Assembly (NCBI GenBank): GCA_000403335.2
Contig: KE159628.1
Coordinates: 800,975-850,558 of the forward strand
Direction of reading: 5' to 3'
From: Lachnospiraceae bacterium MD335
GTDB taxonomy: Bacteria > Bacillota > Clostridia > Lachnospirales > Lachnospiraceae
DNA: 49,584 nucleotides
The translations under genes were made by a program, and so were the position numbers. Of this stretch, positions 27,188 through 35,372 are shown piece by piece (position 1 is the stretch's first letter; the number at the start of each line of letters is the position of its first letter). The notes beneath the pieces are model-generated. The model was given only the letters and a program-made list of their open reading frames with translations, searched no databases and was not told where the DNA came from.

Positions 27188-27217
27188 AGTATAAGGCTTT
27201 CTTTATAATCTTATCAA
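27188..27217 (-). promoter_or_regulatory. Promoter of manC-manA
   Basis: On the minus strand TTGATA (27217-27212) and TATACT (27193-27188) have an 18-bp spacer, 55 bases before the manC start. It is back-to-back with the glf promoter, leaving only 17 bases between the two -35 boxes. Confidence 0.55.
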
Positions 27218-27234
27218 GCAAAATTAAATATTAA

Positions 27235-27263
27235 TTGTAATATTTGGGTTTTCTTGTTATACT
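27235..27263 (+). promoter_or_regulatory. Promoter of the glf unit (extended -10)
   Basis: TTGTAA (27235-27240), a 17-bp spacer and TATACT (27258-27263), preceded by TGT to make an extended -10. The start codon of glf is 42 bases downstream, with AAGGAG in between. Confidence 0.7.
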
Positions 27264-27305
27264 AGAGGGCAGTAGATTGAAAAATTAAAGGTTAAGGAGA
27301 AACAT

Positions 27306-28400
27306 ATGTACGATTATTTAATAGTGGGCGCTGGTCTGTTTGGCGCTGTATTTGCACATGAAGCTGAGAAAAAAGGAAAAAAGTGTTTGGTGATAGACAA
27401 GCGTGCACATATTGGCGGAAATGTTTATACGGAAGATGTTGAAGGGATTGCGGTGCATAAGTATGGTGCGCACATTTTTCATACAAGCAGCAGGGAGGTA
27501 TGGGAATATGTGCAGCAGTTCGCGGAATTTAACCGGTATACGAACAGTCCTGTTGCAAACTTTCACGGTGAAATTTACAGTATGCCGTTTAACATGTACA
27601 CGTTCAATAAAATGTGGGGCGTGGTGACGCCTGAGGAGGCAAGACAAAAGATTGACGAACAGGTGAAGGCATCTAAAATTGACAATCCAAAAAATCTTGA
27701 GGAGCAGGCGATTTCACTTGTCGGAAAAGATATTTATGAGAAGCTTGTAAAGGGGTATACGGAGAAACAGTGGGGCAGAAGGGCGACAGAACTGCCGGCG
27801 TTTATTATTAAGCGTCTGCCTGTGCGCTTTACGTATGACAACAATTATTTTAACGATACGTATCAGGGGATTCCGATTGGCGGATATACGGGAATGATTG
27901 AAAAGATGCTGGAGGGAATTGATGTCCGGCTTGGTGTGGATTTTTTTGAAAACAGGGAAGCGCTTATGGCAGAGGCTGCGAAAACCGTATTTACGGGAAT
28001 GATTGACGAATATTTTGATTACAGTCTTGGCGCGTTGGAATACAGAGGATTGAAGTTTGAGACGGAAATTTTAGAGGCGGCAAATTATCAGGGGAATGCG
28101 GTGGTGAATTATACGGACTATGAAACGCCGTATACGCGCATTATCGAGCATAAGCATTTTGAGTTTGGCACACAGCCGAAAACAGTTGTGACGAGGGAAT
28201 ATCCGCAGAAGTGGGTACGCGGGGAAGAGCCGTACTATCCGATGAACGATGATAGGAATAATAGTCTTTATGCAAAATATAAAGCGCTTGCAGATAAGGA
28301 AACAGGTGTTATTTTTGGCGGACGGCTTGGTCAGTATCAGTATTATGATATGGATGATGTGATTGAGGCGGCATTAAACTGTGCCAAAGAAAATTTGTAA
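27306..28400 (+). CDS. glf: UDP-galactopyranose mutase
   Basis: A 364-residue flavoenzyme converting UDP-galactopyranose to UDP-galactofuranose. It shows the FAD dinucleotide motif GAGLFG (residues 8-13), the IGGNVYTE segment, HKYGAHIFHT, EKQWGR, the RFTYDNNYFNDTYQGIPIGG active-site block and the C-terminal GRLGQYQYYDMD flavin motif. Length is standard. TTAAGGAG precedes the ATG. It leads a unit followed by a GT-C-like membrane protein and two GT2 enzymes. The surface glycan therefore very likely contains galactofuranose as well as mannose. Confidence 0.96.
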   Translation: MYDYLIVGAGLFGAVFAHEAEKKGKKCLVIDKRAHIGGNVYTEDVEGIAVHKYGAHIFHTSSREVWEYVQQFAEFNRYTNSPVANFHGEIYSMPFNMYTFNKMWGVVTPEEARQKIDEQVKASKIDNPKNLEEQAISLVGKDIYEKLVKGYTEKQWGRRATELPAFIIKRLPVRFTYDNNYFNDTYQGIPIGGYTGMIEKMLEGIDVRLGVDFFENREALMAEAAKTVFTGMIDEYFDYSLGALEYRGLKFETEILEAANYQGNAVVNYTDYETPYTRIIEHKHFEFGTQPKTVVTREYPQKWVRGEEPYYPMNDDRNNSLYAKYKALADKETGVIFGGRLGQYQYYDMDDVIEAALNCAKENL

Positions 28401-28425
28401 TTAATTGTAATAAAAGAGAAAGACG

Positions 28426-30570
28426 ATGAATGACAAATTGAAGCATTTGGGATTTATGAAACCACATAAAATAACGTTAGTTACGATAAAAGACTTCCTT
28501 ATAATACACAGGGAGGTCTTATTTCAATGTGTATTGGCGGTTATTCTGTTTCTTGTGGGAACGTACAGAATAGAAGAAAGTACAATGCCTATTTTATTGG
28601 ATGATGAGTATGGGTACTGGTCAAACAGCGCCTTTTTTACGGGCAGTAACTGGTCTTCCATCACAAGTAAAATTGCTTATTATTCCTATGGTTACAGCCT
28701 TGTGCTTGCGCCAATCAGATTGTTTTCGGCGTGGCTCGGGCTGGGCTGGGCGCAGACGTATCAGCTTGCGCAGGCGGTCAATGTGTCGTTTCTTGTGATT
28801 GGCTTTTTTATCGCGGTACAGCTTTGTAAGCGGTATATGAAAAATTTAAACTGGGCTGTGAGAAGCATGGCGTGCTTTACAGTGATGGTGTACAGTTCCA
28901 ATCTTTTTTACGCGCACATCACGTTTACGGAGAGTACGTTAAATGTTGTGTTTTGGGTTTTTCTTTATTTAATGATGCGGGTGATAGACAAACCGAAGGT
29001 GGGAAATCATGTCGGATATGCGGTAACGTCATTTTATATTTATGCGGTGCATCAGCGGTCGTTGGCAGTTCTTGTGACGTCGGTCCTGGTGGTGCTTTAT
29101 CTGCGGTTTGTGCGGAAGAATGCATTAAAGCATACGGTTGCTTTTGGGATTGCGCTTTATGGGTGCAGTCTTATGCATTCAATTATTAAGGGAACGTTGC
29201 AAAATGTGTGTTATAAAGGGAATGAGCCGGGGGGATTGGCGGACAGCTTTCAATTCATTTTTACGAAAAAGTCAGCATTAATTCTTGTAGCAGGGCTGGC
29301 ATTGTTTATTCTTTTATATTTGCTGGATAAAGGAAAGGTCAGACTGGTGCTTTGCGCGGCAGCAGCAGGTGCGGCAATTGCTGTAGTTTACGTCGTGACG
29401 CGGGCAGGGGAACTGCAGGCGGTACAGGAGGCAGTTCCGGATAAAATTGCCATGAATGACTTTGCTGGTCAATGGGAGAAGATAACAGGTATTTTTTCAA
29501 AGAGCGGTATGGTAAGGCTGGGAACAAGCATTGTGGGAAAATGGTTTTATCTGACGGCATCCACAGGGCTTGTGATTTGCTGGGGGATGAGAAATCTGTT
29601 TGCAAATTTCTTTTTGATGCTGGCAGACAGTGCAAAGAGGCTGATTGCTGCTGTAAAAGGTACTGCCGCAAATGGCGGGGGATATGCCGGGGTTAAGGCA
29701 GCGGCGGATTGGAATGACAGAATATGGTATACGGGAGTATTTTTTGCATGGTTTGGTACGTTCATGATTTGTGCTATTTATAAAGAAGGCTTTTTTAAAA
29801 ATGACGATCTTGTAAATGGAAGGTATCATGAATTTGTGATAGGGATTTTACTTCTGTACAGCCTGAATATATTAATGAAAGAAAAGCGTTGGATTATAAC
29901 GGCGCTTATAAGTCTGGCGTTGTATTTGGCGGCTGCGTGGTTTTGCCAATACGCACTGGACACTCTTCGAAGAACGGATTTTGAACTTGCGCACTGTGTG
30001 ATGTTTGGGCGTGTGATATGGAACTATGAAGTGCCGCATGGAAAAATCAGAATATTGTCACAGTATGTGCTTCGCCTTGCGGCAGCATTCTTTCTCGTAT
30101 TTAAAGTAGGGAGCGGTTTTATAAAGTCGCATAAGACAGCGGCCGTCAGATGCGTTTTGGCGCTTTTGATACCGGCGTTTTCGTGGATTTATTTAGCCAA
30201 TACGATAGTGGACAATTATGTTGTGGTACGAAATGAAAAGCAGCAGGGGGCAATGCCTGTAGTGGCGTCATGGATTGATACGTTGGGAACGGATTTTCCT
30301 GTATATTTTGCGGAAGACTATCTTTCTTACAAGCAGGCGTCGGTCATCCAGTTTATGCTGCCGGAACAGGCAATTACGATGACGCATATTTATGATATGA
30401 GTTTTGACGAGGATGCATTTTATATTATCAATAATCGGTATCTTGTGGACGACCCGCGTGTAGCGGAAAAGTGTAAAACAGTTGTAGATATAGGAAACTA
30501 TGCATTGGTGGTTAATAAAGAGCAGGAGTTGAATAGACGGTGGGAGTATTACGAGACGATGTTCCAATAA
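28426..30570 (+). CDS. Large GT-C-like membrane glycosyltransferase, putative
   Basis: A 714-residue membrane protein with about 11-13 predicted helices. After the first helix comes MPILLDDEYGYWSNSAFF (acidic DDE around residue 62), the place and style of the catalytic acid loop in GT-C enzymes that use polyprenyl-phosphate donors. The C-terminal ~120 residues are soluble and probably extracytoplasmic. It lies 25 bases after glf, and its 3' end overlaps the GTG start of the next GT2 by 31 bases. The family was not recognised more closely. A DPM1-like enzyme that could make its donor is encoded at 31679. Confidence 0.68.
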   Translation: MNDKLKHLGFMKPHKITLVTIKDFLIIHREVLFQCVLAVILFLVGTYRIEESTMPILLDDEYGYWSNSAFFTGSNWSSITSKIAYYSYGYSLVLAPIRLFSAWLGLGWAQTYQLAQAVNVSFLVIGFFIAVQLCKRYMKNLNWAVRSMACFTVMVYSSNLFYAHITFTESTLNVVFWVFLYLMMRVIDKPKVGNHVGYAVTSFYIYAVHQRSLAVLVTSVLVVLYLRFVRKNALKHTVAFGIALYGCSLMHSIIKGTLQNVCYKGNEPGGLADSFQFIFTKKSALILVAGLALFILLYLLDKGKVRLVLCAAAAGAAIAVVYVVTRAGELQAVQEAVPDKIAMNDFAGQWEKITGIFSKSGMVRLGTSIVGKWFYLTASTGLVICWGMRNLFANFFLMLADSAKRLIAAVKGTAANGGGYAGVKAAADWNDRIWYTGVFFAWFGTFMICAIYKEGFFKNDDLVNGRYHEFVIGILLLYSLNILMKEKRWIITALISLALYLAAAWFCQYALDTLRRTDFELAHCVMFGRVIWNYEVPHGKIRILSQYVLRLAAAFFLVFKVGSGFIKSHKTAAVRCVLALLIPAFSWIYLANTIVDNYVVVRNEKQQGAMPVVASWIDTLGTDFPVYFAEDYLSYKQASVIQFMLPEQAITMTHIYDMSFDEDAFYIINNRYLVDDPRVAEKCKTVVDIGNYALVVNKEQELNRRWEYYETMFQ

Positions 30571-31682
30571 AAAGACCGCTTCTTTCGGTTATTATACCAG
30601 TGTATAATGGCGAACGGTATTTGGGTGAGACGATTGAATGCATATTAAATGCTTCTTATAAAGAGATTGAGCTTTTGCTGATTGATGACGGTTCTTCGGA
30701 TGACAGTGCAAAACTGTGTGCGGCTTATATGAAAACAGAACAGCGTATTCGTTATATCTACCAGGAAAATGGCGGTATCGTATCAGCGAGAAATAAAGGT
30801 CTTTTGGAGGCGTCAGGAGATTATGTGTGTTTTTGTGACCAGGATGACCTTGTCGAACCTTTGATGTATGAGCGTCTGATTAATAAAATGGCGCTTTATG
30901 AAGCGGAAATCGGGCTGTGCAGTACAGGAAGATTTATGAAAGAGCAAAGGAGTCCGTATGAGCATGTGGAGGATGGTGTATACGGGAAGGAAGAAATTAA
31001 GGGAGAGCTTCTTTATCCGCTTTTATTTCGCGGCTATGATTATAGTTTTGTAAAAAGCGGCAATTATCTGTATGGAACAATTTGGAAGTTTATTTATAAT
31101 AGGAAGTTTCTCGTAAACAATGGTGTTTGTTTTAAACGGTTTATCAATTATGAGGACGATTGGATTTTTGTGACAGAGACATTATGTGCCGCAAAAAAGG
31201 CGGTGACAGACAATTATACTGGATATTATTGGAGAATAAACAATGGTTCCAAATCCCATTCCTGCCAGTTTGTGGAACACATAATTCCAAAAATGCGCGA
31301 ATATAACGCATATGTGGGCAATTATCTGAAAAATGGCATTGTTGACAAAGATATTTTAAAATTGTATATTAGGATAAGCTTATGCGAACATTTTGTCATA
31401 TTATATCAAAATGAAACAGGAATTCCGAAATATGATAAAGAAAAAAGGGACAAATACCACGTGGAAGTCAAGGAATACATGGAGTCCGTAAAATATAAGA
31501 CAAAGCTGCAATGCAGGAAGCGCCTAAAAAAGGGCGTTTTTCGGCGCAGAGTGGTATTGTGGGCGCTTCAGTACCTTGGTATAGAACAGACCTTTTGCAT
31601 AAGCAGGGCAGTGGATTGGACGGAAAAGACTCTGAGCAGTGTGCGGTGGATAGTGATGCTTGAGAGGAGATTGAAAAGATGA
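30540..31682 (+). CDS. Glycosyltransferase family 2
   Basis: A 380-residue protein with an N-terminal GT-A domain: LSVIIPVYNGERYL, IDDGSSDDS, a NGGIVSARN acceptor-side segment and CDQDDLVE in the metal-binding position. The C-terminal ~150 residues are charged and end near the membrane-associated sequence WIVMLERRLKR. The start is probably GTG 30540, preceded 11 bases earlier by AGGAG (30524-30528), with no in-frame ATG before the conserved IIPVYN. It overlaps the upstream gene by 31 bases and its stop overlaps the next ATG (ATGA), so three consecutive genes are translationally linked. Sugar specificity unknown. Confidence 0.85.
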   Translation: MGVLRDDVPIKRPLLSVIIPVYNGERYLGETIECILNASYKEIELLLIDDGSSDDSAKLCAAYMKTEQRIRYIYQENGGIVSARNKGLLEASGDYVCFCDQDDLVEPLMYERLINKMALYEAEIGLCSTGRFMKEQRSPYEHVEDGVYGKEEIKGELLYPLLFRGYDYSFVKSGNYLYGTIWKFIYNRKFLVNNGVCFKRFINYEDDWIFVTETLCAAKKAVTDNYTGYYWRINNGSKSHSCQFVEHIIPKMREYNAYVGNYLKNGIVDKDILKLYIRISLCEHFVILYQNETGIPKYDKEKRDKYHVEVKEYMESVKYKTKLQCRKRLKKGVFRRRVVLWALQYLGIEQTFCISRAVDWTEKTLSSVRWIVMLERRLKR

Positions 31683-32713
31683 AACTAATCATTCAAATAC
31701 CTTGCTACAATGAAGCGGAAACGTTGGAAATTGCATTAAATGACCTGCCAAAGCAGATAGATGGAATTGATGAAATTGAATATCTGATTATTAATGACGG
31801 CAGCAGCGATGATACAGAACGGATAGCGCTTGAGTGGGGTGTCAACTACATTGTGCATTTCAAGAGAAATTTAGGACTTGCGAAAGGATTTCTTGCGGGA
31901 ATCGATCTCGCATTGCGGCACGGTGCGGATATTATTGTCAATACGGATGCAGATAATCAGTACAGCGGCGGGGACATTGGCAAGCTGATACAGCCGATAC
32001 TTAGAAGAGAGGCAGACATTGTAATTGGTGAGCGTCCAATAGATGAAATTGACGAATTTTCGCTTGTGAAGAAGAAACTGCAGAAGTTCGGAAGCTGGGT
32101 GGTACGCGTCGCGTCAAAGACAGACATTCCTGATGCGCCGAGCGGGTTTCGCGCGTACAGCAGAAAGGCCGCAATGCGGGTAAACGTGCATAATGAATAT
32201 ACCTATACATTGGAAACGATTGTTCAGGCGGGACGGAACAAGATGGCGATTACGTCTGTTCCTGTACATACGAATCCGGAGCTTCGCAAATCGCGGCTCA
32301 TGAATTCCATGGCAGCGTATATTAAGAAATCCATGCTGACGATCCTGCGTGCAGTCCTGATGTACAAGCCGATGAAAATATTTACGATGATAAGCAGTGT
32401 GTGTATCTTTATCGGAATAACGATCGGCGTGCGGTTTTTGTTCTTTTATTTTAACGGAAACGGAGGTGGACATGTTCAGTCTCTGATTCTTGCGACGATG
32501 ATGATTATTATCGGGTTTCAGACATTTGTGACGGGGCTGCAGGCGGATATTATATCAGCTAACAGGAAAATATTAGAGGATGTGCAGTTTCGCGTAAAAA
32601 AACTGGAGTTCGGTCTGCTGGATCCGGACGGAAATGCTGCCGCAAATAACATAAATGTGTGCAATCGTGCGGAAGGTGAGACGGGCATTAATGTTAAAAG
32701 AGCTAAGGATTAA
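31679..32713 (+). CDS. DPM1-type glycosyltransferase family 2 with two C-terminal membrane helices
   Basis: A 344-residue enzyme: IIQIPCYNEAETL, IINDGSSDDT, VNTDADNQY (metal-binding DAD) and PSGFRAYSRKA, followed by two membrane helices (around 240-255 and 270-290) and a charged coiled end. This is the polyprenyl-phosphate sugar synthase type with an intact tail, and serves as a useful reference for the broken tail at 9693-9947. The ATG overlaps the TGA of the preceding GT2. No terminator follows. The next promoter begins 63 bases after the stop. Confidence 0.87.
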   Translation: MKLIIQIPCYNEAETLEIALNDLPKQIDGIDEIEYLIINDGSSDDTERIALEWGVNYIVHFKRNLGLAKGFLAGIDLALRHGADIIVNTDADNQYSGGDIGKLIQPILRREADIVIGERPIDEIDEFSLVKKKLQKFGSWVVRVASKTDIPDAPSGFRAYSRKAAMRVNVHNEYTYTLETIVQAGRNKMAITSVPVHTNPELRKSRLMNSMAAYIKKSMLTILRAVLMYKPMKIFTMISSVCIFIGITIGVRFLFFYFNGNGGGHVQSLILATMMIIIGFQTFVTGLQADIISANRKILEDVQFRVKKLEFGLLDPDGNAAANNINVCNRAEGETGINVKRAKD

Positions 32714-32775
32714 TACAAAATTGTGTACAATTCGTACAAAAATATTGGAGAAGCCGTTGTTTACTGAAAAAAGGC

Positions 32776-32804
32776 TTGCATTTTAAAATTGGCAGATATA
32801 TAAT
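32776..32804 (+). promoter_or_regulatory. Strong promoter of the Big_2 surface protein gene
   Basis: TTGCAT (32776-32781), 17 bp, TATAAT (32799-32804). The start codon is 37 bases downstream, with a GGAGGAGAAGG ribosome site. The layout suggests high expression. Confidence 0.75.
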
Positions 32805-32840
32805 TACAGAGTAAAAATTACACATGGAGGAGAAGGTGCT

Positions 32841-34928
32841 ATGAAAGGAAAATTTATTAAAAAGCTGACAGCATATGCTTTGACGGCTGCTATGGTAGTT
32901 TCAACGCCGATGACGGCATTTGCTTCGGAGTTTGCTGATAATTTTTGGGTTTCCGATGGTGTTGATGAGCATGACCCGATGGATACAGGTACAGGTACAG
33001 TTTCGTCGACAAATACAGATACTACAGTATTACAGCATAACGCAAATATTACAGGTATTGTAATTAAAGAGAAAGGTGCAGATAAGGCTGCATCATCCCT
33101 TGTAATGGATTTGTCACAAGGGAAAACAAAAACACTTGTAGCAGAGGTACAGTATGCGACAGGTGCAGAGATTAGCGATGCACAGAAGAAAGCGACAGAA
33201 GAAAAGATTACTTGGAGTTCGTCAAACTTGGAAATCGTAAGACCCGCTGCAAGATGGGATGACAGAGCAACATGCCCTATCAATGCATACAAGGGTGGTT
33301 ATGCCAGCATTACAGCAAGCATAGATGCTGATAATGATGGTTCGGCTGATTATTTGGCAAGAGTTATGGTAATGGTTAAGAAGGCTCCTACAGCTATTTC
33401 TTGGAACATACCTAACAATACTTTATATGCAGGTCATACATATGATTTGATGGATTATGTATCATTTGGCTCTGCAGATGAGTTTGATGCAGTTGAGTTT
33501 ACAATGACAGGTTTGGATGCAAAGAAGCAGAAGCTTGTTACATTCAGCAAAGATGGTGTTTTAAAGCTTGACAAGAAGATTAAGAACAAAGACGGTCTGA
33601 AAGTTACATTGACAGCAAAAGTAAAAGGCAGCGATTTAACAGCTGAAGCTAAGGATATTGTTCTTAGTGAAGGTGTTCCTGTTACGGGATTAAGCTTTAC
33701 AGATAAGAAGCCTGCATATGATATTGCAGATAATTATGATAAGACAACTTTAAAGCCTTTAGCGAAAAAGCAGGAAAAGAAACTGGCAGTAACAGTAAAG
33801 ACAAAGAGCGGTACTACAACAGATGACATTACATGGTCATCAAGCGATAACAGAATTGTTAGAGTAACATCTAAGGTTTTAAAGACAGAAAAGAATGATA
33901 ACAAGCCGTTTACGGAAGTAACATTTGAAGGTTTATCAGTAGGTAAGGCAACTGTTACAGCTACATCAACGAGCGGTAAGAGTGCAAAGGTAAATGTTAC
34001 AGTTACCGCGACGCTGCTTGCAATTGAGAGCGCATCAATTGATAGTAACGCGACATATTCAGGAAAGACAACACCGGTTGAGGTTGTCAGAGTTCCGAAA
34101 CAGAATAATGATAAGCTTAAAATAACAATTCCTAAGGGTGAGAAGGCTGTTAAAGGAAAGGCAGGCATTACACCTATCATCACGCCTGTTGCTGATTTGG
34201 TAAAAATCGGCGCTGACAATAAGGAAATTAAAGGTGTAGAGATTGTACAGGCAAAGGCACCGAAAGGAAAATCACCGATTAAGGCAACTGTAGATACGTT
34301 TACAGTAAAGCAGAGTGATGTAAAGCTTGATAAGGTAGTAGCTGGTAAATCTTCTACAGATATGAATAAGCAGACTGTTAAGATGAATTCAAACAGAGTT
34401 GTTACGTATTTTGCTACACTTGATCCCAAGCACAATAATGTGCCCGGCGTTGAAGCTGTTTCATGGACATCTAGCAAGGAAACAGTAGCTACAGTAGACA
34501 ATGGTCGAATCAATGTAGTTGGTGAGGGCAGTGCTAAGATTACAGTTTCATCTGTATATAAGAATGAAAAAGGCAAGTATGCAACAATTAAGAAGGCATT
34601 TACAATTAAGTCAACACCTAAGTGTGAAGAAATTATATTGAAGTCGGATGTTGTAACTGTTAAAGAAGCTAAAGCAGGAAAGACAGTTAAGGCAGTTATT
34701 AACATTAAGCAACAGTCACCTAAGAAGGCAGCTGATCCTGTTAAGTGGTATATTTATGATAAGACAACAGGTGAGATGACGCTTATACCTGCATCAAAGA
34801 CGGTAAATGATAAGAAGTGCACACTTGAACTTAATGATAAATACAAAGCCGGCGACGTAATTACGGTAATCGCAATGGCAGGCTCTGCAGAGGTAGAGGC
34901 TAAGGTTGTTGTGATACCTGCAAAATAA
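32841..34928 (+). CDS. Secreted Big_2-type (bacterial Ig-like) surface protein
   Basis: A 695-residue protein with a signal peptide (Lys-rich start, hydrophobic core, cleavage near TAFA-SEF, residue ~29). Several bacterial Ig-like group 2 modules follow, recognisable by ITWSSS/DITWSSSDNRIV/SWTSSKETVATVDNG and glycine-containing strands such as VGKATVTATS. There is no LPXTG motif, S-layer homology domain or membrane anchor at the C-terminus (ending VVVIPAK), so the attachment mode is unknown. Codon use differs from the neighbours: GCA, ACA, GTA and AAG dominate where the giant gene next door often uses GCG and ACG. With the strong promoter and strong terminator this suggests an abundant, perhaps S-layer-like, protein. 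Position after the glycan locus hints that it may bind or carry the glycan; this is inference. Confidence 0.82.
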   Translation: MKGKFIKKLTAYALTAAMVVSTPMTAFASEFADNFWVSDGVDEHDPMDTGTGTVSSTNTDTTVLQHNANITGIVIKEKGADKAASSLVMDLSQGKTKTLVAEVQYATGAEISDAQKKATEEKITWSSSNLEIVRPAARWDDRATCPINAYKGGYASITASIDADNDGSADYLARVMVMVKKAPTAISWNIPNNTLYAGHTYDLMDYVSFGSADEFDAVEFTMTGLDAKKQKLVTFSKDGVLKLDKKIKNKDGLKVTLTAKVKGSDLTAEAKDIVLSEGVPVTGLSFTDKKPAYDIADNYDKTTLKPLAKKQEKKLAVTVKTKSGTTTDDITWSSSDNRIVRVTSKVLKTEKNDNKPFTEVTFEGLSVGKATVTATSTSGKSAKVNVTVTATLLAIESASIDSNATYSGKTTPVEVVRVPKQNNDKLKITIPKGEKAVKGKAGITPIITPVADLVKIGADNKEIKGVEIVQAKAPKGKSPIKATVDTFTVKQSDVKLDKVVAGKSSTDMNKQTVKMNSNRVVTYFATLDPKHNNVPGVEAVSWTSSKETVATVDNGRINVVGEGSAKITVSSVYKNEKGKYATIKKAFTIKSTPKCEEIILKSDVVTVKEAKAGKTVKAVINIKQQSPKKAADPVKWYIYDKTTGEMTLIPASKTVNDKKCTLELNDKYKAGDVITVIAMAGSAEVEAKVVVIPAK

Positions 34929-34968
34929 AAAGAAGACTACAATCACGGCTTCCGGTATAAAGACAAGG

Positions 34969-34985
34969 GTTGCATATTATGCAAC
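34969..34985. repeat. Small palindrome in the leader between surface genes
   Basis: GTTGCAT (34969-34975) pairs with ATGCAAC (34979-34985) around a 3-base loop, 41 bases after the stop codon of the Big_2 gene. It has no T run and its role is unknown. Confidence 0.35.
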
Positions 34986-35035
34986 AGATAGAGAATTAAA
35001 ATAAGCTAATAAGATTGTAATTTTTACACATATAG

Positions 35036-35075
35036 CAGGAGAAAATCTTAGAAAAGATTTTCTCCTGTTTATTAA
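35036..35075 (+). terminator. Strong terminator after the Big_2 protein gene
   Basis: A perfect 14-bp stem (35036-35049 with 35054-35067, core CAGGAGAAAATCTT) with an AGAA loop, followed by a T-rich stretch. Bases 35076-35270 then show nothing recognisable apart from A+T-rich DNA before the next promoter. Confidence 0.88.
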
Positions 35076-35270
35076 TATAATGAGAATATTATAGGCAAAC
35101 GAAAAAGGGAGTAAATTATTCCTTTTTATGGCTGTCAATTTTATCTGAATTCAAGTCTGACATATTCAATATGATAGTAGGAACTATAAATATAATATTT
35201 TAATGTAATTGAATTGTGCGATTACAAAATGTCTAATCCCAATTTTCCTCAAATAATAGAACTAAGATAC

Positions 35271-35299
35271 TTGTATTAAACTTTTATAAAGAATATAAT
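35271..35299 (+). promoter_or_regulatory. Promoter of the giant surface protein gene
   Basis: TTGTAT (35271-35276), 17 bp, TATAAT (35294-35299). The ~65-base leader contains a G6 run (35329-35334). The gene starts at 35373. Confidence 0.7.
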
Positions 35300-35372
35300 A
35301 AAAGATGCTACAGTGTACCCAAAACAGAGGGGGGAACACATAACAGATGTTTACAAGAAAGGACTACACAAA

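Noticed and set aside
33734-34705. 323-residue open frame on the minus strand inside the Big_2 gene
   Set aside because: It mirrors a highly biased coding sequence, has no ribosome site or recognisable domain, and the plus strand carries a signal peptide and Ig-like motifs.
35311-35325. GTACCCAAAAC sequence resembling one LytTR box upstream of the giant gene
   Set aside because: It lies downstream of the TATAAT box, and no second box is found 21 bp away on either side.
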